DNA of 64,000 nt from Acetohalobium arabaticum DSM 5501. Its GTDB lineage: Bacteria > Bacillota > Halanaerobiia > Halobacteroidales > Acetohalobiaceae. The notes under the pieces were generated by a model. That model was not told the origin of the DNA and did no database searches. It saw only the letters and a list, made by a program, of their open reading frames with translations. Of this stretch, positions 41,967 to 50,948 are shown one piece after another. The stretch lies in assembly GCF_000144695.1 (NCBI RefSeq), contig NC_014378.1, forward strand, positions 2,070,043-2,134,042, read 5' to 3'. Position numbers and translations under genes: made by a program. How positions within the stretch are numbered: position 1 is the first letter of the stretch; the number at the start of each line of letters is the position of its first letter.

Positions 41967-43259
41967 TCAGGCAACTCTTATTCGTTCTGGAGGGTTCACA
42001 ACTCCATTATCCCTAGCTTGATTAACAAGTTCAGGAATACATTTTTTAGTTAAAAATTTTCTCATTATATTTAGACTGCCATTAACATCTGCATTAATGT
42101 TTAAGTCTATTTCAGACTTAAAAAGTCCCCTTTTAACTCTGCGAGACTTATTGTAGTTAGCTTTATTTAACTTTTCTAAATCTAAAGCTGAACAACCAGA
42201 AGTATAGACTTCATTAATGATATTAACTTCTATGCCTTCTAATTTAGCTTTATATTCAATTAAATCTTTTAATCTTTGAATTGGTACTTGAACAAATGAT
42301 TTATTGTAGTTAATATTTTGCTTAATCTGTTTCAAATCACCTATTATTATTTTAGACACACCATGTCTTTTAGCTAGATTAATTATTTTTCTACTAGCTT
42401 GATGAAGATAGTTTGAAATATAGTTTTGGCGTTTTATCCTCAATTGCTTAATTTGTTTAGTGTCTTTAAAGTTTTTACTACCAGTTTGTTTCATTCTTAT
42501 AGATTGTAGTCTATTTATTTCTTGATTAAAGTATTTATTCTTAGATTTAAGTGGTTTACCATTAATAATGTAGTTTTCTGGATTATCCTTAAATGTTAAA
42601 GTTGCTAAATTATCCAAACCTAAGTCTATAGCCATTACATTATCTCCTTGTGCTTTATCTTTTTCATTTACTTTGTGAATGATTATTAAATACCAATCAC
42701 TAGAGAGGTTATCTTTTTTTATCCTTACTTGTTGGAGGGAGTTTTCCACGGAATGTCCTTTGGACATGGAGAGATTGTCTAAGTTAATCAGGCCTTGAAC
42801 TACTGGAGGTAGCTCAAATTTAAGACTGTCCACCTGAAATTGATTTTTAATTTCTTTAGACAAGGACAAAAGAAGATTATCCTCTCTAACTCTGGTAGCT
42901 AAATTAGTAAAAATTATTTCACTTGGATTATTGTCTAAATACTTGAAATTAGGTGGTTTTGGTTGACCTTGATATTTGCCAGGATTGTTATTGTAATCCT
43001 CTATTGATTTAAAGTAGGACTTCCAGTCTTGAGCTAATTGTTTAAACAGTTGTTGTCTATTGTGGCTGTGAAGGTAATTAGTATGCCAGTTATCCTTAAA
43101 CTTATTTTCTAGTCTAGTATATACTGGCTTAACTTCCTCATTGTTCTTTATTTGATAGTTAACTATATTATACAGCTTAGAACAATGCCAACTTAACTCT
43201 TTAACTATTTCTAGCTGTTTATGACTAAAATTAGGTTTGAATTTAAATGACAATTTCAT
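41967..43259 (-). CDS. tnpB: TnpB RNA-guided nuclease (second type)
   Basis: 430 aa TnpB. RuvC aspartates in AIDLGLDNLATL and NADVNGSLNIMRKF. As in the other TnpB here, the middle position reads IIIGDLKQI without Glu, the zinc ribbon is lost (SGCSALD...RGLFKSE), and a Glu precedes YTS (NEVYTSGCS). AGGAGGTG lies upstream of the ATG. It is divergent from tnpA across an 84-base gap that must hold both promoters. It looks intact, so probably active. Confidence 0.9.
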   Translation of the reverse strand: MKLSFKFKPNFSHKQLEIVKELSWHCSKLYNIVNYQIKNNEEVKPVYTRLENKFKDNWHTNYLHSHNRQQLFKQLAQDWKSYFKSIEDYNNNPGKYQGQPKPPNFKYLDNNPSEIIFTNLATRVREDNLLLSLSKEIKNQFQVDSLKFELPPVVQGLINLDNLSMSKGHSVENSLQQVRIKKDNLSSDWYLIIIHKVNEKDKAQGDNVMAIDLGLDNLATLTFKDNPENYIINGKPLKSKNKYFNQEINRLQSIRMKQTGSKNFKDTKQIKQLRIKRQNYISNYLHQASRKIINLAKRHGVSKIIIGDLKQIKQNINYNKSFVQVPIQRLKDLIEYKAKLEGIEVNIINEVYTSGCSALDLEKLNKANYNKSRRVKRGLFKSEIDLNINADVNGSLNIMRKFLTKKCIPELVNQARDNGVVNPPERIRVA

Positions 43260-43343
43260 ATCTTTACACCTCCTTTCTTAGTTGATATAATTATACCATA
43301 GTTTTATTTGGTTGTAAACTAAGATTTAGGAGGTAAAATACTT

Positions 43344-43763
43344 ATGAATAGGCAACTTAATAGTAATCGTCATTCTGTTTATAGTCTTAAATATCATTTA
43401 GTTGTAATCACAAAATACAGACACAAGTGTATTAATTCTAAAATATTTGACGAGCTAGAAAAAATATTTACTAGGTTACTCAATGACAAAGATTGCAAAG
43501 TCTTAGAATTCGCAGGTGAAGAAGACCATATTCATGTCTTGTTTGAAACTCCACCACAGATACAGTTATCAAAACTAGTTAACACTTTAAAAACGGTATC
43601 TTCTAGACTTATCAAAAAAGATTATGAAGAACATTTAAAAGACTACTACTGGGAATCGGCTTTTTGGTCTAGAAGTTACTGTATTATTTCTACTGGCGGA
43701 AAAAAATCAAATGATAATATTAAAAAAATAATAAATAGATATTTAAAAAGTATTGAGAAATAA
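43344..43763 (+). CDS. tnpA: IS605-type transposase TnpA (second type)
   Basis: 139 aa Y1 transposase with HUH-type motif DHIHVLFE and C-terminal IKKIINRYLKS tyrosine helix. It is only distantly similar to TnpA of copies 1-3. TTAGGAGG lies before the ATG. Probably forms the dimer that cuts the element ends as single-stranded DNA. Divergent from its tnpB. Confidence 0.9.
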   Translation: MNRQLNSNRHSVYSLKYHLVVITKYRHKCINSKIFDELEKIFTRLLNDKDCKVLEFAGEEDHIHVLFETPPQIQLSKLVNTLKTVSSRLIKKDYEEHLKDYYWESAFWSRSYCIISTGGKKSNDNIKKIINRYLKSIEK

Positions 43764-43806
43764 CACTTGAAATTTCATTAATCATAACCAGTCTCTGACT
43801 GGATAG

Positions 43807-43887
43807 GCTACCATTGAAACTATTGAAGAATATATCCAAATTCAAAGAGAAAAAGAACAAAACTGCCTTAATTCCCTTCGGGTTTAA
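43807..43887 (+). pseudogene. TnpA C-terminal fragment
   Basis: 27 codons reading ATIETIEEYIQIQREKEQN, the tyrosine-helix end of a TnpA like the one at 12361 (NIETIKEYIVNQ). No start. It abuts a CCAGTC/GACTGG hairpin (43783-43808) that also occurs inside element B. Confidence 0.6.
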
Positions 43888-43972
43888 CAACCCTTCGTGG
43901 TAAAGCCTTCTCCACCTGAATCAAACTAAAGATTCAGATAGAGTTTTCTTGAGGCATTTTAGATAAAAATTC

Positions 43973-44011
43973 AGCCCCTGAACTTCTACATAGCTAATGA
44001 AGTCAGGGGCT
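43973..44011. terminator. Terminator of the alcohol dehydrogenase gene
   Basis: AGCCCCTGA / TCAGGGGCT with inner ACTTC/GAAGT; ATTTTTATC follows on the minus strand. Confidence 0.7.
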
Positions 44012-44096
44012 TTCTATTTATGTAGATTTTATAAGACTTCATTTTCAGTAATATTGAGTTTAACTATTCGGAGATTACTAAACTCCTTATCCTTCC

Positions 44097-45131
44097 TTAA
44101 AAGTTAATAACTGTCTTTAAACCTTCATAATTAATAAGACGTTCAATTCCTGTTCTAATCTCATCTAATGAAATTTCATCAGTAATCAACCAATCAACCT
44201 CTAATTCTTTTGTCATCAACTCCAGAGCCTTTTTATTCTGATCCACTCTACAGCCGTAGGCTCCAACAATCATCTGTTCTTTGTAATGGAGTTCATTAGC
44301 ATCTAACTCTATATTAGATTGATGATAAGGCAGGCTAGAAAAGAAACTGATTCTACCTCTTGGAGCTAATAACTTAAATAATGGAATTGATAATGCTGCT
44401 TCCTCACAGGCCAGAATAATAACATCAACCCCTTTATTCTCAGTTTCTGCAGTTACCGCTTCTTCTATAGATTCAATACTTAGATCTATAAAACAGTTAG
44501 CTTCTGTCTGCTCTGCTAAATTAATGCGACTAGTCAGCTTATCGGCTATCAGAACCTGTTGTGCACCATTGGCTTTAGCAAGCATGGTATGTAGGCAGCC
44601 GATCACTCCTGCTCCAATAACTAATACTCTATCTCCTTTACTTACTCTTGCTAATTCCTGAGCATTAATAGAGCAGGCTAAAGGTTCAGCCAGTGTAGCC
44701 TCCATAAAGGATAGACCAACCGGAATAGGATTCAGGATACCGCTTTCTACCCCGGCAGGCGGAATCATAATATATTCAGCAAATCCTCCATCATGAGTAA
44801 AACCCATAATCCCAATATCTTCACACTGATTAGTAATCCCTTCCCGACAGTAAGAACACTCATTACAGATAATCTCTGGAGCTATCTGCACCCGGTCCCC
44901 TACTTCAAACTCACTTCCAGCTGCTCTATTTTCAGCTACTATTCCAGCTACCTCATGGCCTGGAATCCGGGGATAATCTAATGCTTTATGCCCCTGACAA
45001 ATCATCCTGACATCTGCACTACAGATCCCAGCCGACTTAACTTTAACTATAACACCTCCCGGAGGACATTCTGTATCTTCTACATCCGCTAAGTTAAACT
45101 CTCCTTGCCCCTTCAAAACTGCAGCCTTCAT
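44097..45131 (-). CDS. Zinc-dependent medium-chain alcohol/polyol dehydrogenase
   Basis: 344 aa MDR-family enzyme. Catalytic zinc Cys in AGICSADV with GHE in IPGHEVAGIV; structural-zinc cysteines CNECSYCREGITNQC at about 95-110; nucleotide-binding GAGVIGCLH at about 170. It resembles sorbitol/threonine-type dehydrogenases; the substrate is unknown. A cobalamin riboswitch and terminator lie directly upstream on the same strand, so B12 should turn it down. A glycerol-dehydrogenase remnant lies beyond the riboswitch, hinting at a former B12-linked diol pathway. Confidence 0.88.
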   Translation of the reverse strand: MKAAVLKGQGEFNLADVEDTECPPGGVIVKVKSAGICSADVRMICQGHKALDYPRIPGHEVAGIVAENRAAGSEFEVGDRVQIAPEIICNECSYCREGITNQCEDIGIMGFTHDGGFAEYIMIPPAGVESGILNPIPVGLSFMEATLAEPLACSINAQELARVSKGDRVLVIGAGVIGCLHTMLAKANGAQQVLIADKLTSRINLAEQTEANCFIDLSIESIEEAVTAETENKGVDVIILACEEAALSIPLFKLLAPRGRISFFSSLPYHQSNIELDANELHYKEQMIVGAYGCRVDQNKKALELMTKELEVDWLITDEISLDEIRTGIERLINYEGLKTVINF

Positions 45132-45163
45132 CTATACTTCCTCCTTATTATTTAATAAAAAAA

Positions 45164-45201
45164 GAAAAGCCCTCCACCAGATAACTGGCGAAGGACTTTT
45201 C
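45164..45201 (-). terminator. Riboswitch-linked intrinsic terminator
   Basis: Stem GAAAAGTCC...CCAG / CTGG...GGGCTTTTC followed by a T7 run on the minus strand, between the cobalamin aptamer and the dehydrogenase start. Confidence 0.85.
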
Positions 45202-45221
45202 CATCATCCTTACGCATCCTA

Positions 45222-45401
45222 TAATTAGGCAGGTCTTCTGACTCACAGATCACTGCTTCTATTCAAGCCTTCCCGGTTTAAACCAGTGGCCTAAAGCTGA
45301 ATAGAAACTCCCTGACTACAGCGGTGGGTCCGTATCGTTTATGATTGAATAGATTCAATCACTCGACTTCACTATTCTCCTCAAAGCGAGGCACCTAATT
45401 A
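45222..45401 (-). ncRNA. Cobalamin riboswitch
   Basis: On the minus strand the B12-box variant GTCAGAAGACCTGCCT lies at the 3' end. Upstream are GGCCACTGG, the GGACCCACCGCTGTAG core and the 5' GAGGAGAATAGTGAAGTC segment, all in the order of the adenosylcobalamin aptamer. With the downstream terminator it should stop transcription when B12 is plentiful. Confidence 0.92.
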
Positions 45402-45474
45402 TAAAATGTATTATTTACTTTTGTTGGATTCTAATATAATTTTATCATAAAATTAGCAAAATTTAAATATATTT

Positions 45475-45651
45475 TCACACTAATTCCTGTCCAAGCTCAT
45501 CAACTATCTTAATTGCCTCCAATACCATATCCGGAGTAATCTCAAAGGACATATTATGGATAGATTCTTCAGGTTTACAGACAGCTTCAGCAGCCCTTCT
45601 TAACTCAGCCTCTCCTGCCTCTTCAAGCCCTAACTCTTTTAGCGATACCAG
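45475..45651 (-). pseudogene. C-terminal remnant of glycerol dehydrogenase
   Basis: About 58 codons ending at 45475 read ELGLEEAGEAELRRAAEAV then ESIHNMSFEITPDMV, matching the GldA C-terminus (E-T-IHNMPF-x-VT). Stops lie directly upstream, so the rest is gone. It is located between metQ and the cobalamin riboswitch. Confidence 0.75.
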
Positions 45652-45674
45652 CTATTACCTCCCAGAAAAATCAT

Positions 45675-46487
45675 TTAAAATGCTGGAATAACAGAACCAT
45701 TAAAGTGTTCATTGATAAACTCTCTAATCTCTTCAGACTGATAAGCCTCTACAAACTCTTTTATGACAGGATCATCTTTATCCTCCGGTCTGACAGCTAT
45801 AATACATACATAAGGTGAGTCCTTATCTTCAATGAAGATAGAATCCTCTCTAGGATTCATATCCAGTTCCAAAGCATAATTACTGTTTACAGCAGCAGCA
45901 GCAACATCAGGCAGCATTCGAGCCGTCTGGGCAGCATCAACCTCATGTATCTCGATATCTTTAGGATTGGCCACTATGTCTTCAACAGTTGCTTCTATGC
46001 CGACTCCTTCTTTTAATTCAAATACTCCGGCTTGGGCTAAAAGCAATAGTGCCCGGCCGCCATTAGTAGGATCATTAGGAATAGCTACTGTTGCCCCCTC
46101 AGGTAACTGGTTAAGAGATTCATACTTATCTGAATAGATAGCCATAGGAATTATGATTGTTTTTCCTACAGTGGTTAAATCAAGCTCCCGCCCTTCTTTA
46201 AAGCTATTAAAATATGGAATATGCTGGAATGTATTTGCCTTTATCTCTCCTTCAGCTAAAGCCAAATTAGGAGCAACATAATCCGTAAAGGTGACTATCT
46301 CCAATTCAATATTCTTTTTAGCCAATATAGGCTTTACTCTTTCTAAAATTTTAGTAAAAGGACCAGCAGTTGCGCCAACCTTTAAAACCTTCTTTTCAGA
46401 GCCTACATCCTTGTCATCTGCACAGCCAACAACAAAACTAGCCAATAGAACACAAAGCAGCAATATTACAGTAATCTTTTTCATCAT
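45675..46487 (-). CDS. metQ: Methionine-binding lipoprotein MetQ
   Basis: 270 aa substrate-binding lipoprotein of the NLPA family (methionine ABC importer). Lipobox VVGC near residue 21; family hallmarks KVGATAGPF, NTFQHIPYFNSF and IAIPNDPTNGGRAL (split by usual substitutions). AAAGGAG lies seven bases upstream. A SAM-I riboswitch with terminator precedes it. The ABC ATPase and permease (metN, metI) are not next to it: the operon appears truncated, with a GldA remnant where they would be expected downstream. Confidence 0.94.
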   Translation of the reverse strand: MMKKITVILLLCVLLASFVVGCADDKDVGSEKKVLKVGATAGPFTKILERVKPILAKKNIELEIVTFTDYVAPNLALAEGEIKANTFQHIPYFNSFKEGRELDLTTVGKTIIIPMAIYSDKYESLNQLPEGATVAIPNDPTNGGRALLLLAQAGVFELKEGVGIEATVEDIVANPKDIEIHEVDAAQTARMLPDVAAAAVNSNYALELDMNPREDSIFIEDKDSPYVCIIAVRPEDKDDPVIKEFVEAYQSEEIREFINEHFNGSVIPAF

Positions 46488-46542
46488 TTGAATTCTCCTT
46501 TACTCTCGGATCTCTATCAAATTATTTAATTAAATTAAAAAA

Positions 46543-46565
46543 CTCTTCTGCCAAATGCAGAAGAG
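46543..46565 (-). terminator. SAM-riboswitch terminator
   Basis: CTCTTCTGC / GCAGAAGAG stem, short loop, TTTTTT on the minus strand, just after the aptamer. Confidence 0.88.
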
Positions 46566-46580
46566 GCTATGTAACCGCTT

Positions 46581-46697
46581 CTCTCATCTGTCAGAATAAT
46601 TCTGCAGGATTTAGCACCGCTGTCTGCTTAAAATCACCTTTAAGCAGCTGGTTGCCGGGCTTCATTGGGCCAGTCCCTCCACCCCTCTTGATAAGAG
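46581..46697 (-). ncRNA. SAM-I riboswitch (S-box)
   Basis: The minus strand reads CTCTTATCAAGAGG...GGAGGGACTGGCCC then GAAGCCCGGCAACC and GGTGCTAAATCC, and closes with CAGATGAGAG, the textbook SAM-I order. It controls metQ by premature termination when SAM is high. Confidence 0.96.
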
Positions 46698-46796
46698 ATC
46701 CAGATTATATTTTATAGTTTTAAATAATTAATACCTATTTTAACAGAAGAACTATAATTTTGCAAGAAAAAAATTGATAAATAGCTATATTCATTT

Positions 46797-47903
46797 TTAA
46801 CATAACACTGCTTCAGTTAAAGCAATTAAACTGTTATAATCCAGATTCTTATCTCCGGAGATTAATTGACATTCCTGTAAATGTTCCTCCCTCCATCTAC
46901 TCCACTTAGCACCTATGCCGTCTCCTTTCTCTACTAATACATTTAATTCTGATAGCTTACTCATGCCGAGCTTATGTAAGTTTGCCGACCCTAAAAAATA
47001 CTTACTTCTATCTATACAGATAAACTTAGAATGAATCATTCTATCTGACAGATAAATCTTTACTTTTGAACTGGATTCATCAATTATTTTCTGCAGAATA
47101 TGTTGATTCAGTGACTGCTGAACATTGGATTCTCTAGAAGTTATTATTGTAACATTAATTCCTCTTTTTGCAGCATTAATAATTTCTTCTGTTATATCTG
47201 AGTCACCAAAATAAGCCATTTCTATATCTATTCTATATCTTGCTTCCTTTAATAATTTCAAGACTTTAGGTTTTATTTCAAAGAGATTCTGTTCTCTGAT
47301 ATTAAAATAAAATTCAACATCTTGATAACCAACTTTAGGTTTTTTATTGGTTAATCTATTCCAAAAATAACTTACTAATTCAGAATCTACAAATTTAATC
47401 ATATAATCTGCATATTCTCCAGTCTGACCGTCCATTGTTTTATCCCCAATATTAATTCCACCTAAAATCAATACTTCATTATCAAAAACATAAAATTTAG
47501 AATGGTCCTGTCTCTCTTTATCAGATTCAATTGTAATATTATCATGATTCAACATTCTATTTAATCTTTCATTTCTAAATTGTTCTTTAGAGCGATTATT
47601 ATCTCTATAATATAAAAATGAAAGAACCCACTCTTTAATTGTTAAACCAACTTCTACATCTTTATGAAAGAAACTCTGTTTCTGCTGTTCAATCCGCTCA
47701 AAGACTGCTCCTGCTTTATCCTTCAAAATCTTGATTTCTACTCCTCTATCAGCAGCTTTAATCAGTTCTTCAGCTATTAAGTTTCCAATGTTATCATCCC
47801 GCCAAATATACATACAGATATAGATTGATTCTTTAGCTTTCTTTATCTGTTTAATAATTTCAGCAAAAGATTCAATTTCATTAATCAACAGTTCCTTTTC
47901 CAT
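46797..47903 (-). CDS. Phospholipase D / cardiolipin-synthase-like protein
   Basis: About 368 aa with two HKD-type motifs, QDHSKFYVFDN (about 135) and IHSKFICIDR (about 295), each followed by the GG/GS-x-N element (LGGINIGD, LGSANL). There is no N-terminal membrane helices, so it is more likely a cytoplasmic PLD-family hydrolase/transferase than classical cardiolipin synthase. ATG 47903 is best placed relative to AAAGGGG; the ATG three codons earlier is too close. Monocistronic. Confidence 0.86.
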   Translation of the reverse strand: MEKELLINEIESFAEIIKQIKKAKESIYICMYIWRDDNIGNLIAEELIKAADRGVEIKILKDKAGAVFERIEQQKQSFFHKDVEVGLTIKEWVLSFLYYRDNNRSKEQFRNERLNRMLNHDNITIESDKERQDHSKFYVFDNEVLILGGINIGDKTMDGQTGEYADYMIKFVDSELVSYFWNRLTNKKPKVGYQDVEFYFNIREQNLFEIKPKVLKLLKEARYRIDIEMAYFGDSDITEEIINAAKRGINVTIITSRESNVQQSLNQHILQKIIDESSSKVKIYLSDRMIHSKFICIDRSKYFLGSANLHKLGMSKLSELNVLVEKGDGIGAKWSRWREEHLQECQLISGDKNLDYNSLIALTEAVLC

Positions 47904-48045
47904 TATAGCCATTCCCCTTTTATTTTATGAATTACTAAGGTAGATTCTTTATTTTACTAGTAGAATCATTTTATCATAAATATATCCATCATCCCAAATT
48001 TCAACAATTATAAAGTATAAAATTATGTCTTTATAATTAAAATTC

Positions 48046-48084
48046 CCCCTAAGCCTCATCAAATATTAATGAGAACTCAGGGGT
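48046..48084 (-). terminator. Probable terminator of the nitroreductase gene
   Basis: CCCC...CTCAT / ATGAG...GGGG imperfect stem after the stop, T-rich on the minus strand. Confidence 0.5.
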
Positions 48085-48102
48085 AAATCATCATATAAAT
48101 AA

Positions 48103-48603
48103 TTACCAACAGTTATAATGAACACGGGACTCATCATATCTATCTACTGGCGGCTTCTTTTCAGCAGGTCTACCAAGGGAAACTATGGAAAAAGGAATAA
48201 TATTCTCCGGTAAATCGAATAAATCTCTAATTCCATTCTCACGATCCTTATCCGGATGAATCCCCACCCAGACAGAACCTAAATCCTTCGTTTCAGCAGT
48301 AATTAAAATATTCTGAGTTGCTGCCGAACAGTCCTGTACCCAATATCCATCATACTCTTCTAATTCTATATCACCACAGACTAAAATTGCTGCTGGAGCA
48401 TCTCTTAACATTTCAGCATCAGGATGCAAATCAGCAATTTGATTTAAAGTATCTTGCTTTTCAATTACAATAAAATGCCAGGGCTGTTCATTTCCAGCCG
48501 AAGGAGCCGACATGGCTGCTTTTAAAAGTTGATTCATAGTATCATCAGGTATAGTTTCAGAAGTATATTCCCTGATACTCCGTCGAGATAAGATTGCTTC
48601 CAT
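48103..48603 (-). CDS. Nitroreductase family protein
   Basis: 166 aa FMN-dependent oxidoreductase. N-terminal RRSIREYTSE phosphate/FMN motif, PSAGNEQPWHF FMN loop, and C-terminal GRPAEKKPP typical of the short clostridial nitroreductases. Reduces nitro or quinone compounds with NAD(P)H; the physiological substrate is unknown. AGGAGGTG lies upstream of the ATG. It is followed 5' by bioY on the same strand, but bioY has its own promoter upstream, so the two may be co-transcribed. Confidence 0.92.
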   Translation of the reverse strand: MEAILSRRSIREYTSETIPDDTMNQLLKAAMSAPSAGNEQPWHFIVIEKQDTLNQIADLHPDAEMLRDAPAAILVCGDIELEEYDGYWVQDCSAATQNILITAETKDLGSVWVGIHPDKDRENGIRDLFDLPENIIPFSIVSLGRPAEKKPPVDRYDESRVHYNCW

Positions 48604-48671
48604 ATCTACACCTCCTACTTTTTCTAATCTCCATGTATTATTATGATTTCAAATTATTCATAAATTATTCT

Positions 48672-49238
48672 TCAATCACTAATTCCAGCCGGCAATGTAG
48701 TTTTAACCTGGCTTAATACCTTCTTTGAAATCACAGCAGCTATAATGGACAGAAATAAATCACCAGGAATCGGAACCAAAAATCCAATTTGAATTGCCTT
48801 CATTAAACTAAAGCTCTTACCAACAATAAAGTTAAAATTGAAATAGAGATAGGCTACTCCAACAATATAAACTACAGTTAAACCAGCTAAATTAGCAGCT
48901 AAATAATGAATGAAACTCTTTTCTCGAATATTATTTATTATTTTCCCAATTACATAAGCCCCTAGAGCAAACCCAATTAAGTAACCAAAAGTAGGCTGTA
49001 ATACATAACTCGGTCCTCCTCCTTTAGTAAAAATTGGAATCCCAACTAAACCGGTTAAAATATAAACTACTTGACTTAATAATCCTAACTTACTGCCTAA
49101 AAGACTGCCGGCAAAGAACACAAATAATACCTGTAAAGTAAAAGGGACATACGGAATCGGAACTCTAATATAGGCTCCCACAGCAGTTAAAGCCGCAAAT
49201 AATCCTACCAGTATAATCTCTTTAATCTTCAAATTCAT
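48672..49238 (-). CDS. bioY: Biotin transporter S component BioY
   Basis: 188 aa membrane protein with six helices, the substrate-binding subunit of an ECF-type biotin importer. Family pattern AALTAVGAYIRVPIPYVPFTLQ and GGPSYVLQPTFGYLIGF. It uses an energising module encoded elsewhere. AAGGAGGG precedes the ATG. A BirA-type operator and strong promoter lie upstream, so biotin represses it. This suggests that the cell imports biotin. Confidence 0.95.
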   Translation of the reverse strand: MNLKIKEIILVGLFAALTAVGAYIRVPIPYVPFTLQVLFVFFAGSLLGSKLGLLSQVVYILTGLVGIPIFTKGGGPSYVLQPTFGYLIGFALGAYVIGKIINNIREKSFIHYLAANLAGLTVVYIVGVAYLYFNFNFIVGKSFSLMKAIQIGFLVPIPGDLFLSIIAAVISKKVLSQVKTTLPAGISD

Positions 49239-49257
49239 ACTTAATCCCTCCTTAACT

Positions 49258-49289
49258 TTGTTAACTTAATTGTATTAATTGTTAACATT
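49258..49289 (-). promoter_or_regulatory. BirA (biotin repressor) operator
   Basis: TTGTTAAC, 15 bases, GTTAACATT, the biotin-repressor palindrome, placed between the bioY promoter and start codon. Confidence 0.88.
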
Positions 49290-49295
49290 GAATTT

Positions 49296-49324
49296 ATGAT
49301 ATCAAATCTTATTTGTATTGTCAA
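49296..49324 (-). promoter_or_regulatory. Promoter of bioY
   Basis: TTGACA, 17 bases, TATCAT on the minus strand; the BirA operator starts 7 bases downstream of the -10. Confidence 0.85.
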
Positions 49325-49450
49325 CTATCTTTCTGTACTAGTTTACAATTATTTTTTTACTAATGTAATTGACTTTCAATAATCAAAGTGTTATCATAGT
49401 TACGTAAGTTATTTTAATACTTAAATTAACGAAAGGAGATGGAATAAAAG

Positions 49451-49618
49451 ATGGCTTATACTATCAACGATGAATGTGTTGACTGTGGTACTTGCGTAGA
49501 AGAATGCCCAGTTGACGCTATTATTGAAGGGGATGACCACTTCGAAATTGATGAAGATGAATGTGTAGAATGTGGAAATTGTCTCGATGCTTGCCCAGTA
49601 GAAGCAATTGAAGAATAA
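49451..49618 (+). CDS. 2[4Fe-4S] ferredoxin
   Basis: 55 aa clostridial-type ferredoxin with [12 protein letters not shown] and [12 protein letters not shown], each binding a [4Fe-4S] cluster. Highly acidic. It is the low-potential electron carrier for anaerobic metabolism (for example pyruvate:ferredoxin oxidoreductase). GAAAGGAG upstream and a strong terminator after make it monocistronic. Confidence 0.97.
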   Translation: MAYTINDECVDCGTCVEECPVDAIIEGDDHFEIDEDECVECGNCLDACPVEAIEE

Positions 49619-49642
49619 AAAATAATCTAACTCCAAAGCTGT

Positions 49643-49666
49643 CCCCGGTTAATAATTTAACCGGGG
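49643..49666. terminator. Ferredoxin terminator
   Basis: CCCCGGTTAA / TTAACCGGGG, 4-base loop, between convergent ferredoxin and cheB genes. Confidence 0.85.
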
Positions 49667-49692
49667 TTGTAAAATTCATTATATTATAAAAT

Positions 49693-50721
49693 TCACTGAT
49701 TATTTAATACTCGTATAATTCCATCTGTTATTTTATCTAAACTAACTACTTCTTTAGAAGCCCCCTGTTCAATTGCCTGCTTAGGCATCTCAAACAGAGC
49801 AGAAGTCTCTTCATCCTGAACTATTGTATATCCACCAGCTTCTTTAATCTGCTTTAATCCTTTAGCTCCATCATTCCCCATTCCTGTCAATAATACGCCT
49901 ATAGCCTTATCCTTTACTTCTGCTGCTAGTGAAGTGAAAAACGTATCAATACTTGACTGTTGCTTAAAAGATTGATTATTATTCTTTAACCATAGATAAT
50001 AATTACCATCACTTTTCTCCAAACCTGATTCATATCCTCCCGGGATAACCAAAGCCTGTCCAGGTAGAATCCGATCTCCATTTTCTGCTTCCTTAACTTC
50101 CAAATCACTAATATGATTTAATCTTCGCACAAATGCTGAAGTAAATTCTTGAGGCATATGCTGAATAATAACAATTCCTGGCATCTTAGCCGTAAACCTA
50201 GCTAATAATTCCTTAATTGCTTTAAAACCGCCAGTAGATGCTCCAATTCCGAGTATTGCTTTCTCCTTATTAACTGTTAACTCCCGAGAGATAAAATCAT
50301 CTTTGAATTTAGGCACTACATTTGCTCTAGCTACCGATTTAATCTTACTAATTACTTCAGTTTGAAATTCATTTCTTTTATTTTCAGTTGTTACAGCCGG
50401 TTTAATTAAAAAATCAACTACTCCCATTTCTAATGCTTTTAAAACTAATTTATTTCGTTGAGTAGTTAAAGTACTTACTACTATAACAGGAATAGAATGA
50501 TGAACCATGAACCTTTCCAAATATTGTAAACAATCCATATTTGCCATTCTAATATCAAGAATTAAAATATCTGGCTTTAATTCTTCCACTTTCCTAACAG
50601 CTAAATATGAATTAGTAGCTGAACCAACTAACTCTATTTCACTATTCTTTTCTAAAGCCTTTCCTAAGACATTATTAACTAACGGGGAGTTATAAATCAC
50701 TAACACCTTTATCTTTTCCAT
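49693..50721 (-). CDS. cheB: Chemotaxis protein-glutamate methylesterase CheB
   Basis: About 342 aa. Receiver domain (1-120) with phospho-acceptor Asp in DILILDIRM; methylesterase domain (about 155-340) with the catalytic Ser in IGASTGG, His in IIQHMP and Asp in GMGNDGA. It removes methyl groups from or deamidates chemoreceptors, such as the MCP-hemerythrin protein here. ATG 50721 has AGGAG upstream; a GTG three codons earlier overlaps it. It is isolated from other che genes in this window. Confidence 0.95.
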   Translation of the reverse strand: MEKIKVLVIYNSPLVNNVLGKALEKNSEIELVGSATNSYLAVRKVEELKPDILILDIRMANMDCLQYLERFMVHHSIPVIVVSTLTTQRNKLVLKALEMGVVDFLIKPAVTTENKRNEFQTEVISKIKSVARANVVPKFKDDFISRELTVNKEKAILGIGASTGGFKAIKELLARFTAKMPGIVIIQHMPQEFTSAFVRRLNHISDLEVKEAENGDRILPGQALVIPGGYESGLEKSDGNYYLWLKNNNQSFKQQSSIDTFFTSLAAEVKDKAIGVLLTGMGNDGAKGLKQIKEAGGYTIVQDEETSALFEMPKQAIEQGASKEVVSLDKITDGIIRVLNNQ

Positions 50722-50948
50722 CCTACTCACTCCTCTTATTAAATATTTTATAGGTATATTCTGCTCCCCTTAGTATCCGCTTTGTTCTTCACCTCCTTTT
50801 TTCTAAATTTTCTCAAAATTAACACTACTCACTCCTCAACAATCAATCTACACTATCAAACCATTCCTATGTAATATTTTCGACATTTTATGTCAATTTC
50901 CTTTTTAAAATTCGAATTAAAAGAATGAAATCATTTCCATTATCAAAT

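Larger units (their letters stand above)
41849..43960. mobile_element. IS605-type element with divergent tnpB and tnpA
   Basis: tnpB (-) and tnpA (+) are divergent, as in IS605 itself. The tnpB-side end is a CCTCCG/CGGAGG hairpin followed by GGTTCAC at 41849. The other end is uncertain; a CTGAATC/GATTCAG hairpin near 43911-43940 belongs either to it or to an older remnant. A different family from copies 1 and 2. Confidence 0.75.

Noticed and set aside
50732-50948. Leader peptide behind AAAGGAGGTGAAG upstream of cheB
   Set aside because: Only 14 codons, no neighbour to regulate in frame; treated as non-coding.
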